From: Cichorium intybus
Taxonomy: Eukaryota; Streptophyta; Magnoliopsida; Asterales; Asteraceae
NCBI GenBank assembly: GCA_023525715.1
Contig: CM042011.1
Coordinates: 5,106,066 to 5,170,065, forward strand
Direction: 5' to 3'
DNA length: 64,000 nt
How positions within the stretch are numbered: the first letter of the stretch is position 1; each line of letters opens with the position of its first letter. Below the pieces are notes generated by a model that saw only the letters and a program-made list of their open reading frames with translations, made no database searches and was not told where the DNA came from. The position numbers and the translations under genes are program-made. Below are positions 20,529 through 33,372 of the stretch, piece after piece.

Positions 20529-23500
20529 GATACGTGTTTAGAGAAACAGAATAGAAAGGTGGAGAAGGTGGTGGTCACACCTCCGATTTCAGTAATGTCG
20601 ATGGAAGTGGTGCTGATCGGGATCTCTGTAAGGCGATAGGGGTGGTGCCTAGATTCACGTCAAGTGAAGGAGACGGGATCTAGAGCTAAAGACTTTAAGG
20701 TTAGAGGATAAAAGATGAGGGGATGGAGAAAATAAGTAAATAACTATTTAAAATAATTAAAAAGATAAAAGAAAATCTATATAAGGGTAATATATTATTT
20801 TCATTTTTGACAGAGATAAAAGTCGTAACAAAAGAATAACACAGGGACGATCCGAGTGCAAACAAAATGTTAGGGACGGATCACGTAATTTTGACCAAAC
20901 TCACAGACGATTTCAGTAATTTAGGGGTGCAATTTCACCATACCAAACTCTTGGATAAAATAGACTCCTTAATATCATCTTTTGTTACTGTAATATCTAT
21001 ATTTTAGGGCTGCAATTTTGTCATTGTTGGTAAATTGTAAATCTTTTTGAAAAGTTTAAATTAAATTTAATAAATTAAAATATATAGAAATAAAATAAAT
21101 TATAGAAAGATAGAAAGTGTAGTTAATAAATCTATTTTAAATTATAATAAATTAAATGTTATAAAATTAAAATATAAAAAAAAGTTAGAAAGGATAAGAA
21201 TGTCGATCGCATTAGCCACCGACTAAAACCACAACAAACTCCAAATTAAAAGACATTATTGTGACTAACCATACTTTTGAACCGAAAACACTATCTTATA
21301 TCGACCATAGGCATAAAGTCTAATTATGTAATTTACTCTAATATGTATAATATGTATTATGTCTTATTTTGTAATAACTAATTAATGGTAAGTCGTAATT
21401 TTAAATAGAGTACTTACAAAAAGACCTAACATTAGTTTTAAAAAATACTATATTTATTTAAAACTCAATACAAATAATAATTTGTTTTATTTTAGTATTT
21501 GATACAATGCGAGGCTCAAAAGGGGATATGTTACTTTATTGTATGTTATGATCATGAGAATTTTGGTCGGTCTAAGTCCTTGTCATTCCGAAACGTTGGT
21601 TATAGCCAAAAGGACATAATTGCCCCTTCAAAGTCACCAAAAGTTGTGGATCATAAAGGCTAAAAATGTCATTTGAAGGAGATAAATTATTATGAGCTGC
21701 TTAAGGGAGGTTGCCTAATACAAACAAAAGTGATTAAAAGCACGATCACATTAAAGGGTCAATTAGCGTAATCATAATAGGTGATCAAAACAAATTTGGA
21801 TTTTAGTTGCTTTTTCTGTTTATTTTGACCCCAAAAATATATAGCAGTATTTCTTATAAAAGTAGAAAAGATGAAAAGGAGAAGAAAATTACAGATCAGA
21901 TAACAATTTTAAACAGATAAACTTTTTTGGTATGCTCAATATGGGTCATGTTGAATTAGGTTTGATCTAAAAATGTTTTCTTCATTATTTTTCTTCAAAA
22001 TCCTTTTTAGAAGAAAGCAAATGTTATCCGAGAGAAAAGCTAGATAGTCAAACACAAGATTTTCAATCCGTATTTTAAGTTAAAGCTAGATTTGAAGCTA
22101 TCGGAATAATTTTTTTACAACAACCACAACGGATTCAGGAATCAGAATGCGCTAGAAAAGATAGATGTCGATAATCATACATCCATAGGGAAAAACCAAC
22201 CGTGTCGCATATATGCCAACAATATGTGCCAAAAGAAACATGTAAAAGGGACAGAAAAAATGAAAGTACATCCGAGTAATCATAAATAAATAAGCGTGGA
22301 TACATCGTCAACAATACATATCAAAAAACAAAAACAAACAAGGGACGAGGTTGTTGAAGTGTGAAGTCTAATTGGATAATCGAAGTAGATTAGCAATCTG
22401 ATGCAACTCAGATGGATTAGTAGCTTTAGATGTTTTGGCAAACTAGACCGATTAGCGATCCTGAGTGGACCAAAGAGTCAATGGCTAATTCAGTCAGATA
22501 TGGCAAGTCTTCACCCCGGATAAATTAGGAGTCCAGACGGAGTTTAGCTCCAGACGGATCAGGAGTCATGAGCTTCGGATGGCTTTGCAACCGGAAGAAG
22601 GTGAATTCAAGCTCTCTTAATAAGATAAGCAAGAATTAAACTTGGAATTAAATTAAAGGTTCATAATCTATTTTCCATTTGGAATAAATTATGTGGATTA
22701 GGGTTAGATGAAAATTTTAAAATGTGTAAGTTATTATTTCATGCTCAGATTGGAGATTGGTAAGACTTGAATAAGCTCCATAAACATCATATCTAGCATC
22801 TATATCATGCATTGATTTACAATTATGGAAAAATGAAAGAAAAGAATGCTTGTGGTATGCTCATGCATACCTCGAATGTAATTTTTACAATTAATAGGTA
22901 GATAATCTAGACACTTGATATCTCAATCATATAGGATACCATAGACTATTGGAAAAGTACCTCCCTTCGTGAAATGAAAGTCTTAAGGAAAGGAGCCATA
23001 GTAGGTTGATATGTTATTCCAACTTTATAATTGGACATGGGGTATCATTAATATGATTAGGCCTTATGTATAAAAATGGAATAAGTTCCTAAGTTATTAG
23101 TGATATAGACTTCCCAACTCTTGTAGTGGTGTGATCATGTATGAGATTACATTTATGACAAATGTTTATAACAAATTGTTTATACTATGATTGAAAAGTA
23201 TATGTCATGTGAAACTTATCTATCTCATGAGACATTGTGTATTAAGTATTAGTATTCTCTTTGCCATGCAGCCTAGGCTTAAGTGTAAAGTAGTGCATTA
23301 CCTTATCTTTGTAGATTGACTTTTGGGATTAGCAGGAAGGAGACAAAGACTAGTTTATACTTTTGTTATGTAAACATAGATGTAGAACTTGTTTTCTGTT
23401 CCATGGTTTTTTATGGTTATAACCCCAAACGTTCGTATGATCCATTTCTGGATGTTTTAGAATTTGATTTCATTTGAATGTAAATCGTGGCCAATAATGT

Positions 23501-24738
23501 CTTCCTACTTTGGTAATTCCTGGAAGTAAATGATGAGGTTTTTCGTTTTGTCAATTAAAATGAATCTAAAAGGCATGCATTGATTATAAAATTTAAACAC
23601 TTTCTATCAATTCGAAAAACTAAAATTCTTTTAAGTTTTCAAGAAACCCTTCTTTTCTAAAATAAATAGCTTAGATTTATAAATTAAAAAATAAGTAATT
23701 AAACACTTTTAATTTGTGGGCTTTAATTAAAAATATTTTTCCAAGTTTTGTTGTTTTGTTTTTGCATCTAATACATCACAGACAGTTATAATATCAGCGA
23801 TAAAATAAAAACGAATAGAAACAACCATAATGACAAACTTTGGTATGTAGGATCTACACTAATCCTATGAGCCATGAAATTTTAGTTTGATCATTTTCAT
23901 ATAGGATAGCCTGAATGCCTTATTACAACAATACATTTTAGCATTCAAGCCTACAAATGCCCAAACTTCTTCTTGAATAGCATTTTTAACTATCCCTTCA
24001 TTTTCTTCCCCCTCCTCTGATCAATTTCACCATTTTCTTCTTTGAATAAAATTACAATAAAAATAAACATATTCTAATCAAACTTTAGAAATAAAAATAG
24101 AAATAACATTCAAGCCGCAAATTTAATCTAATTAAATTGAAATTACATCCAGAAGTTGCAAAACGGTCACATCCACATAAAATAACCAAGCAAACACATA
24201 GATCACATTCATGATGTCTGGAAGCAACTATTTGGGTGTCAAAGATATGTTGAAAAATATTATATGTGACTATCCATGAATCCATATGATCTGCTTAACT
24301 TGTTTCGTTTTTATTTGTCATTATATCAGGAACTATCACATAAGAAGAATTGTTGGAAATATTTTTGTATGTGATCCTCATTGAAATAAGATGAAATATA
24401 TTTAAAAAGCATAACAAATATTATCAGACGTATTAGGTTTTGAGAAATTCAGCAAACAGAAAAACACACGATGTCTCAAAATTATTGTTTTGTTGTTCAT
24501 TTTTATATTCAAGAAAACTTAACAAGGGACTAACGTTTCCAAGTGGCTGAAAATACAGAATAAATTCAATAAAAATCAACCAAGAACCAAAAGTGTACAA
24601 GAAAAATCATTTAAGGGACCATTTTTGTTAATTGTCATTTAACGGACCAAAAGTATTCAAAGGAAGCTATTCAAGGGACTATTAGCGACAATTTGATGAA
24701 ATTATAATATGGATCCACATAAGGATCAACCTTGGCTC
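20301..24738. other. Intergenic, no gene seen
   Basis: 4.4 kb of AT-rich DNA. A run of 31 T lies at 20493-20523. A segment at 22350-22620 is less AT-rich and repeats GGATNAGGAGTC and CAGACGGA words, perhaps an old LTR internal region. Short frames found here carry no recognisable domain. Confidence 0.4.
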
Positions 24739-24934
24739 CAGGGGCGGATACAGGATTTATCAGTAGCGGGTGCACAATAGTGGGTGGGTGACATTTTATT
24801 ATTTAAGCGGGTGCACAATTTTTTTCGTACCGTTGCACCTAATAGAAAATAAATAAAAAAAAAAAAAAATTCACTCCGTACACGATTTTTAGCAGGTGCA
24901 CCGCCCCCGATGCTCTATATTGAATCCGCCAGTG
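24739..24934. mobile_element. hAT-type MITE, 196 bp
   Basis: Starts CAGGGGCGGATACAGGATT and ends in CCGCCAGTG, so the ends form an imperfect inverted repeat (CAGGGGCGGAT against CACTGGCGGAT). It is flanked by a perfect 8-bp duplication CTTGGCTC at 24731-24738 and 24935-24942. CAGNGGCGGA ends and 8-bp TSD are the signature of plant hAT elements. There is no coding capacity, and an internal A run lies near 24856. Confidence 0.88.
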
Positions 24935-25329
24935 CTTGGCTCACTTTGACCGGTTTAACGTTTCCCAAGTAGCAGCGTCTACGACCATGTTTTCATTGAG
25001 AATGAGCAGCTCCCTCATCGAGAATGAGTAGTGATTTCGACATTGCCATTTCCAAGATGGAGCAATTTTAGCTGCTAGTCGCTTCCGGGATGGAGCAGAA
25101 GCTCTCATATCGAGATGGAGCAACAACTACATCAAGGTTTCACTAGGCAAAAGATGACCGCGGCCTAGTCACTACCGACATGGAGCAGCGAGACTTCAGC
25201 GAACATGAGCAACAACCCACTCGAAGTTCTTCTAGCTCGATAAACCATAGATGAGCAATGACGAGTTTCCATGTCAACGTACAAGCATATCATGCACGTG
25301 TACATGTAAATGTTTCATTGTGAACATGG

Positions 25330-25344
25330 CTAATCATGATTATT
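25330..25344. repeat. Retroposon TSD, left copy (15 bp)
   Basis: CTAATCATGATTATT, repeated exactly at 25451-25465. Confidence 0.9.
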
Positions 25345-25450
25345 TATTTATTATTATTTTTTTTTGATAACCAAGGACCCCACCCGACCCATCCTTTGGA
25401 TGACCCTGATGAAGCAACCTCGGAGCCCACGCACACCTGGCAGCAGGGTA
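25345..25450 (-). mobile_element. Short SINE-like retroposon, 106 bp
   Basis: Between two copies of a 15-bp direct repeat. On the minus strand it begins TACCCTGCTGCCAGGTGTG, runs through GGGTCCTTGGTTATC and ends in an A run with AATAATAA. A poly(A) end and long TSD mean target-primed reverse transcription. I see no clear tRNA A and B boxes, so it may be 5'-truncated or from another small RNA. Confidence 0.82.
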
Positions 25451-25465
25451 CTAATCATGATTATT
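25451..25465. repeat. Retroposon TSD, right copy (15 bp)
   Basis: Exact repeat of 25330-25344. Confidence 0.9.
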
Positions 25466-25597
25466 GAAACCTTGAATTAAGGTTAAGCTATGAAATGTGT
25501 ATAGAATGTTGATAATGATAATGTCTTAACGTGTAAGCTAAATGCATGCAAAATTGAAAGTGAAAGTTCGCACTAGAGCTACCCGAGAAGGGAAGGT

Positions 25598-28500
25598 TGT
25601 ACACCCCGTTTTTCGTAAATTTTTTTTTTTTTTTTGAAAAACATAATAACGCCAAAAGCGCATAAACTTTAAAACACAGTAGCGCCAAAAGTGCATAAAC
25701 TTTAAAGCACAATAGCGCTAAAAGCGCATTAACGTTAAAAACACATTAACGTTAAAAGCACAATAGTGCTACCACTTATTTTAAAATATTATGTGACAAA
25801 ATGTAAACCTTTAAAAACTTTATTTATGACATAAAGTCACGTCTTAAAACTTCGGTCCCAACAAAACCATTTAGTTGTAACGATATTTGAACAACTTCGG
25901 GGGGTTACAACTTCATATCAAACTAAACCATAGAAAGCAAGTTAGGATTACAAACCAGGATATTAGCCAATGCTTGCTCCATCTAAAATCGCAATCACAT
26001 CGGGTCATCTACTTGCTTCTATGTCTCGTGTCTAAAACCTGGGATACATGGCATAAAATAAAATACGTAAGACGAAAACGTCTCGTGAGCTACATGGGTT
26101 TTAGACTCAAAACATCATTGAAAATGTTTTATAATCAATATCATATATTTGATATATTTCTTTTTAAAATCATTTGCAAAATAAGTCATATGACTGACCT
26201 TTTCTTTTCAAAAACGTCTTTACAATCTGAGTCATATAAATGACATTTACTTCTTAAATTCTTTGCGAAAACAACTTATAGAAGTTTTGAAACTTAAACA
26301 ATATAATAAGTTCAACACGATTAATACAAAATAGATGCACATGCAATGCAAGTTTCGCACACCAATGCAAAGCTCGCGGGTTCCGCACCTGCGTCTGAGG
26401 TCTAAAAGACCAGGTCAAATTCGTGACAGAAGCTCGCGGTTATATACCACGTCTAGAGGTCTATAAAGACCAAGGCTTACCAAAATAAGAGAACAAGTCT
26501 TCCTATAATGGTATCTAAAAGACTTCTACTTCGCGACGGGAGGTACCATCCTAGTAGAGTCTGTTGTCCCGTTACGGGGACGTGTCCGGACCTCGCTGAC
26601 TCATGCAATCACACTCTATGCATGCATAAAAGCACTACTTATCTTTTGTACGAGAAATCATGAAGTGCCATGAGATGCATGTGCAATAACTTAGACATTC
26701 TTCCTTTGAAAAATATTCAAAAGTCACATAAAAGCTTGAAGCCAAAAGATTCATAACATGAAGACATAGTAAAAATATTCTTTCACGGGCATAGTAGGCT
26801 TGAAGCCAAAACAATCTTTCAGTAACAGAGTAGGCTTAACGCCAAAACATACTTTCAGTTCATCATAAAAACTTTTATTATCGTAACATCGTAGAACGAT
26901 TTACATATCATTTGATATTCAAAAGTCACATAAAAGCTATATTAGTATTTTGCCATGTACCCCATAGTGGGAAAAAGCCACATGTACTCACCTTAGTAGC
27001 TAGGTACGTCTAGCTACACTAATCCACGTAACTCTAGTCATTCGTTGCTTCCAAGCGTCCTTCAATCTCTATTAATCTAATAGAACATTAGAACTTATTA
27101 GACGACTAAACATATAATAATCATCTAATCAATATTGAACTACTTCTAGTCATCATTTAGTTCTATTCCAATGTCCAAGTGTGACTCCTAAGGTACAATA
27201 ACCAAATTTTGAACATTTTTACCCTTTTGTCCCATTTTGACCAAAAAGGGTATTTTCGGGTTTTACAATGTTATTTTAGCAAACTTTCAAATTTTTACAT
27301 CTTTATAAGCTTAAGTCAATGCTTAGATGTCAAAAGATCTTTCATTTTACTCATTTATGCCGTTTTGGCAAAATTTAACGAATAAAGTTTCTCAAAATAG
27401 AAACTGTCAAAATCTTGATACTTTCCTTCAATTTATCAATAATATGATCCACCTAAACATGAAAGTATTAAATTTATTCCTTTTTCATTAAATGGTGGAA
27501 TTCATAATTTCAATTCGATCTTAACGTTTGCTTAATAAGATCAACAAGCACGTTTTGTCCCGCTTTTATGCTAGCAAATCAAATACTATCAATAACGAAT
27601 TACATATTCATAAAACTTGTCCCTAGCCACTTATGAAGTCATATCCCACATACATTCAAAGATTTCTCAACAAACTTTTAAGACAATTTCCTACTTTCAA
27701 TAATAAATCTTTGAACCTCATAACAATTTAAGCAGATTTAAACCTCACCTTTCAACTGATCTCTAGCTGAAAATTTATGAACTTTCGTAGCTATTTTACT
27801 TGATAAATTGAACCACATAGAACTACCAACATCAAGGGATCTTGCTGACATTACCATCAAAACCACCGGCCATCCACGGTGGTCGTTTTGCCATCCAAAC
27901 AAAACCAGCAGCCCCCATCGAGATTGTTATCCCATGATTCAAACAACATGTCAAATCCTTAAACCTGTTGTAAAAACACATTCGATAGTATCAAATATTG
28001 GACTTGTGTATCCGATAACTCAACTAAGAACTACTTAATCCATTAAGTACAAATGTTTGACAATCCGATGTTCTCGAGCTTCTTGCACATGGTTATGAAC
28101 AACTAAGTTTCGAATTCTAGTTTGCATTTATTTAGTGTTCAAATAACATTGCTATGGCTAAAAGATTTTTACCTTCAAATCTGAACAATCATAGAAATGA
28201 GGTGTTTTAGGTTGAAGAATCACGAAAAACAGATGTATCTGGTTCGTCCCCGACCCTGAGTCAGACCATAGCCGGCCTCCAAGGTCACCGCTGCTGTCGG
28301 ATTTCCGATAGTAGACCACCACCGGTCGACTTGCTGCTAGAACTCACGAACCAGATGGACAAAAATCGATTTCATTTTCCTTCTTGCTTCTCCCGAATCG
28401 CATTTGATTTCTTTTCTCAGTCTCTCTGTACTTGCTTCCCTTCTGTTGGAAATCACGACCCACCTAAGCCATTGTCGCCAGAAAACAGACCAACCAGAAC

Positions 28501-29614
28501 CGCCATTCAGTTCTAGCCCTTCCCGTCCCTCCTGAATCGCAACCACGAGGACCAAAGATGGTCTCCACCAATTTTCTCTTTGATTTCGTCTTTATTCTCA
28601 ACCCATAGTTCCACCGTCGACGGCTAGCAGCTCTGCAAACTCCGGTTTCCTTTCTTCTACTAAAATCGCGAACCAAAGAGTCCGAGTGGGCCTCGATCTT
28701 GCTTTCCTCATTCGATTTTTGGCTTCTCTCTTGTCTCCTGATTCACGATCGCGATCCAGCCTCTCACTCTCTCTCAGATTCATACACACACATGCAGACG
28801 GTGTGTGTGTGTGAGAGATTTGAACGAGTTTTGAAAAGTTGTCCCATTCCCGATTTATGTAATCATAATTGCGTGTTTGTGTTTTATCGATTTCTGGGAA
28901 AGGGGAAAAGGAATACGCACACAACATTACCCAAAACCGGGTTCTGGTTTTCACTTGGGCCAGATTTAGAAAAATTCCAAAAATACCCCTACTAGAATGA
29001 CTTAGAAAAAATTTTTTTGTTCTATTATTTTCCTGATTTTCGTTTATTCACAAATCTTTCATATGGTGTCCAAATGTTACATACTTTATACTTCTAGAAA
29101 GCTGAGAATGAGCTCTACAACTTTCTTCTATTGCCTTTCGTCTGTATTTTAACCAATTTTCCGTTATCAACCCTTGAAAATGACTCATTGGTCATTTTTG
29201 TCACTTTTGGGTCATTTTAAAACCTTCATAACTCTTTTATTCTAACTCCAAATGGCCTGAATCTTTTTCCTATACTTTTGTTATCTCAAATACTACCAAA
29301 GTCATCTTGATGACTTTTTCTCAATACCTTTTTAATTTTGGGATATCAATTTCTAAAGATTTGACAATAAAAATTTCACTTTTAGTCATTTGTTCTCCCT
29401 TTTGCTCTTGGGTCGCTAAAACAAAAATTCTAATTGAAATAATCATCATATCATGAATTAAATAATGATATTAACAATAACCTTCCCGTAATTTCACATT
29501 CTTGGACCATTTTGCATTTTCATAACACGCTGAGTTCATTTAAGTATCAAACTCTTTACATTGAATACTTGCATAAATTGTTATCTTACGTATGACAAAT
29601 CTTTAGTTGTCACA
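25598..29614 (+). mobile_element. Long solo LTR (gypsy-like), 4.0 kb
   Basis: Begins TGTACACCCCG and ends GTTGTCACA, with a 5-bp duplication AAGGT at 25593-25597 and 29615-29619. TGTA(A)CACCCC starts are common in plant gypsy LTRs. No second LTR, primer site or protein domain is visible inside, so it is best read as a solo LTR left by recombination. It contains a 33-bp tandem repeat (25648-25768), a GC-richer stretch (28220-28960) with short frames lacking known domains, and a CA/TG-rich palindrome near 28790-28820. Confidence 0.72.
25648..25768. repeat. 33-bp tandem repeat within the solo LTR
   Basis: Three to four imperfect units of RCGCCAAAAGCGCATAAAC then TTTAAARCACAGT. Later units carry AACGTTAA in place of AACTTTAA. 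Confidence 0.75.
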
Positions 29615-30912
29615 AAGGTCACATAAAATATTTATTGGGATGACACCTCCCGTCGCAAAGTAAAAGTCTCAAGCACAACCTTATAGGAGTGGTGTGTTCC
29701 ATCCTATAAAGGGGAGAACCTAAGCACAACCTTATAGTACTGGTGTGTACATCCTATGAAAGGGAGACCATACGCAAGCACAGCCTCACGAGATGAATAT
29801 GTTTTGTCTTATGGAGGGGAGGCCGATATTGGGGGCGCCCGTATCATGTTAACGACTAAAATGTTTGAAGTCTAAAGTGAAATGTTTAAATTATAATACT
29901 AAGTATGAGTAATGGTTTTACGATATGATTTTATAAATGACCTATACGCAAGCACAACCTCATGAGACGAATGTGTTCCGTCTTATGGATGGGAGATCGA
30001 TATGAGGGTGTCGGTATTAATAGTAATGTTCACCACTTAAAGCGTATTGAACTTCTAAAGTATAACGCTTGAATCATAAGTATTAAGTGTAAGAAATGGT
30101 TTTACAATATGATTATGTAAATGAAAGACTTTATTAGAAACTACTTTTAATATGTTGTTTGGGTCTAAACCCATGTAATGGTGATATAATTTTTACCATG
30201 ATTTCCAAATGATTATGTGAATAAATCTTCCATACGATTTCCGAGTACCAGATTATATGAAATTTAGTAAAGCAATACACTTTTCAAGTGACCAATTTAC
30301 TCAAATATCATGTTGGGTCTAAAACTCATGTATTTCACGAGACAATTTGTTTTACGTATCATTGTTTTAATGTTATGTATCCCAAGAACAGATTGATTAA
30401 CAGTGGATCAAAGAAATGAAGCACTTAGAAGCTAATTGTGGATTCGTAGATAGAATCGACGACTGTAAGATAGTTTTATTTTATAAACGGTATAATAGTG
30501 ATTTATATATTGAGAGACTTTGTTTACAGTATAATAACCCATGTAGATGTATTGTGATGTTTTGGCTATGTCCCAAGTTTTTATTAGGCTATTTTTACTT
30601 GAGTCGGGTCAGTATGAAATTTTATATAAATAGCCCAGAGGTCATGCTGAAATTTTGGTAGAAATGTTAGATTATTTTCGGGACATTAGCTCTTAAATGT
30701 TCTATTGCTTTAATGTGGTCTTGTTGATATGATTTTGTAACCTACAAGGTTGTTAAACATTTTCTAAAACTCATTTGTTAGTTGGGGACAAAAGTTTTTA
30801 TGATATGATTTAATGACATGAGAAAAGTTTTTAAGAGAGCGAAATTTTACTTCACAATATTTTTTATAAAACAATACACAAATTAGAATGAATAAAAGAT
30901 GGGGTGTTTACA
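29615..30912 (-). mobile_element. Part of a related LTR in opposite orientation
   Basis: From 30912 the minus strand begins TGTAAACACCCC and shares, in order, AAAACTT..GTCCC(C)AAC and TACTTYGCGACGGGAGGT with the plus strand of 25598-26560. So the 4.0-kb insertion probably landed in a relative of the same family lying the other way round. Four imperfect copies of AAGCACAACCTYA...GGAGA occur at 29671, 29722, 29776 and 29950. Its far end, left of 25598, is not resolved. Confidence 0.5.
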
Positions 30913-32195
30913 AATAATGAAGATCGAACACAAAATTTGGATGAAGATTTAGATGGCATTATGACTTCTAACCAATTTCCATATAATAATCACAATGTGC
31001 AATCTCAAGAAACTCCAACAATTGTGTTAAGGGGTTTAGTGATGCAACTGCATGCCTGGAGATAATATCAAATACAATTAGTAAAGGTCTTGAACAAGAA
31101 GCAGATCTTCATAACAAATGTGCAATGATTAGTTTCGATATTCAAAAATATAGTCATTTACTCAATCAAAAAAAAATTAAAACAATTAGAAAGATAGAGA
31201 GGACACATTGGCCAATGCTTTTTAGAATATGCAAGAGGCTAATAGATAAGTTTTCATAAAATGGGTTTTAGAAGAGTGAAATTATTTAATGATTAATTAA
31301 ATAGTAAACGTTATTGAGTTTGGTTATTAGTAACATTTTTTAGTTTTTTTGAAACTTGTTATTTGGTGATTTTATGTAACGTGTGAGTAAATTATGATTA
31401 TTGTTTGTTTTTTATTAAAATAATTTTAAAAAATATTTTATTTATTCGAAAAATAGCATTTATGGTATTACGCATAAACACATTACGAACCCTTTGCAAA
31501 CAAACATGATTGTAAAATAATGGATTTTGATTTTATTAAAAAATTACCAACCAAACAAACAACAACATTTAAATTCATCTAATTACAAATCCATCTAAAT
31601 GCAAATTCTTTAAAACACATCTAAATCCCCTTAAGAGTTTGACCTTCAAAGTGGAGTTTGACAATGAAGTTGCCTTGTAGTGTAAGACCTTGATCCCTTA
31701 GATGCTTTCATGATCTGATACCATAAATTTACAATGACATCGCTAATTGATCAGATACTAGAGGTTCCGACTACGATGAAGGAGCGTGAAAAAGTCTCTT
31801 GATATTAAGAAAAGAAATTAATAATAAAAACATTATAAACAAATCTTTACGGACATAATAGTCATTCACACAAGTGATGGACTACTTTTGAAACAAAACT
31901 CAAATTTAGAGGTCATATTGCCATAAAACAAAAGTTGGACTGGACCATAATTTCCAGTCAACCAAAAACTATTTCTATATAAAACATATAATTAATCTTT
32001 TATTGTCTCATGATGTATACAAGTAAAAGAGTTCTTCCAAATATTGGAACTATATACGGCTTTAGGGAGTAGAGACGTACACGAATAAAACCCAAAAATA
32101 TCGTGTATCGCGAGAAATAGAAAATGAAAAACAATCACAGAGAAAAGGGGGTGGCCGATTTATTAAATTAAAATATAATATCAAGATTAACAAAA
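30913..32195. other. Intergenic with a possible small coding relic
   Basis: Around 31040-31260 the plus strand gives an alpha-helical stretch (SNTISKGLEQEADLHNKC and following) ending in a stop, reminiscent of the C-terminal part of transposon accessory proteins, but not identified. The rest is AT-rich with nothing recognised. Confidence 0.3.
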
Positions 32196-32385
32196 CACGT
32201 GTCAAGACCGGCTAATGCCGGTTACCGGTCATCTCCTCAACCCCTTAAGAAGAGTCGAACACGGCGGCGACTCGACGCAAAGTTAGAAAAAGAACCCAGC
32301 TGGTTGTGGGTCCCATACGCCACCGTCGACCGCCGTCCTCTTTCTCCTTCATCCGACCTCCCTCCATACCTCTCTCTTCTCTCTC

Positions 32386-32393
32386 TATATATA
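32386..32393 (+). promoter_or_regulatory. Probable TATA box of the F-box/kelch gene
   Basis: TATATATAG after a CT-rich stretch, about 1 kb before the start codon but only some 450 bases before the 5' UTR intron. It suits a start of transcription near 32420. Confidence 0.4.
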
Positions 32394-32605
32394 GATAAAT
32401 ATATGTCAATCTATGTATATATCTATATGTATGTATATGTATATTAGAGATAGATTTCACAAAAAAAGCTTCCGAATTTGTATTAGAAATTAAGCAATAA
32501 AAACAACAATAACGAACCTATTGTTATTCCCTAATTTCTCTTACCCCCAACAAAATTTAACCCTTAAAAGGTTTTTGCTTTCCAGGTTTTTGCTTTCCAG
32601 ATTTC

Positions 32606-32606
<1 letters not shown>

Positions 32607-32637
<31 letters not shown>
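32607..32637. repeat. (AG)15 microsatellite in the 5' UTR
   Basis: Thirty-one bases of uninterrupted AG, preceded by two copies of AGGTTTTTGCTTTCC. GA/CT repeats are frequent in plant 5' UTRs and can bind BPC/GAGA-type factors. Confidence 0.85.
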
Positions 32638-32640
<3 letters not shown>

Positions 32641-32835
32641 TACCCAAAAGCGAGTTTATTTTGTTTGTGAAACGTCAATAACTGAAGCTCACAGATGCCT
32701 GTATGCAGAGATAGAGAAAGAAAGAAAGTACTGATGAACTAACAGATTCATGTGGAGAAAGAAGAAGTTTTTGTAATTTCTGGCATAATTCGATACAAAG
32801 GACGCACTCCTGTGTAAATTCTTCTTATCCAGCCG

Positions 32836-33247
32836 GTAAGTCAAGTACCCCTTTTCTAATTAGTGTAATCTCCAATCAAGTAGATCTAATTAACTTTTTG
32901 ATTGCGGGAAAAGTGCCGGAGCTTTCAATTTCAATAAATGGATTTAGGTTTTAAAACTATCGTTCGATTGGATTGATAAACGTTGTTAAATTCTATTTGA
33001 CATCGAGATTAATAGATCTAGTTATTTTCAATATCAATTTATTATTATTGTATCTTCTGCTATGCTCTGCGTTATGGATTATTATTGCCATTTATAGATT
33101 ACCAGCAATCCGATTACTTCAGCTACTTGATTCATGTAGATCTTGATTCAATTAGTTCCCCGATACATCAATTTTGCGAATAAGGATTGCTATATGATTC
33201 GTAACTTCATGGAAATATCATAATTATATTTCTATATGCGATTTCAG
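32836..33247 (+). other. Putative 5' UTR intron of the F-box/kelch gene
   Basis: Donor CCG|GTAAGT and acceptor ATTTCAG|TTG, 412 nt, T-rich inside. It lies wholly in the leader before the ATG at 33373. I infer it from the splice signals only. Confidence 0.6.
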
Positions 33248-33372
33248 TTGAAAAAGTCTCTTACTTGGTGATCAAAGGGGAAGAAAAAGAAGAAGAATTC
33301 AAGAATCTTGATTAGGGTTCTTCAGAGACACCCAAAAGTCTCCCATCCATTTAGGGTTTGGTTCAAGACGGC

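Noticed and set aside
28331..28995. Overlapping frames on both strands in the GC-richer part of the solo LTR
   Set aside because: Low-complexity Arg/Ser-rich products with no domains, and both strands equally open, as expected from base composition.
31707..31727. Primer-site-like CTGATACCAT word (initiator-Met type)
   Set aside because: No LTR end (TG...CA) adjoins it and no retroelement coding lies beside it.
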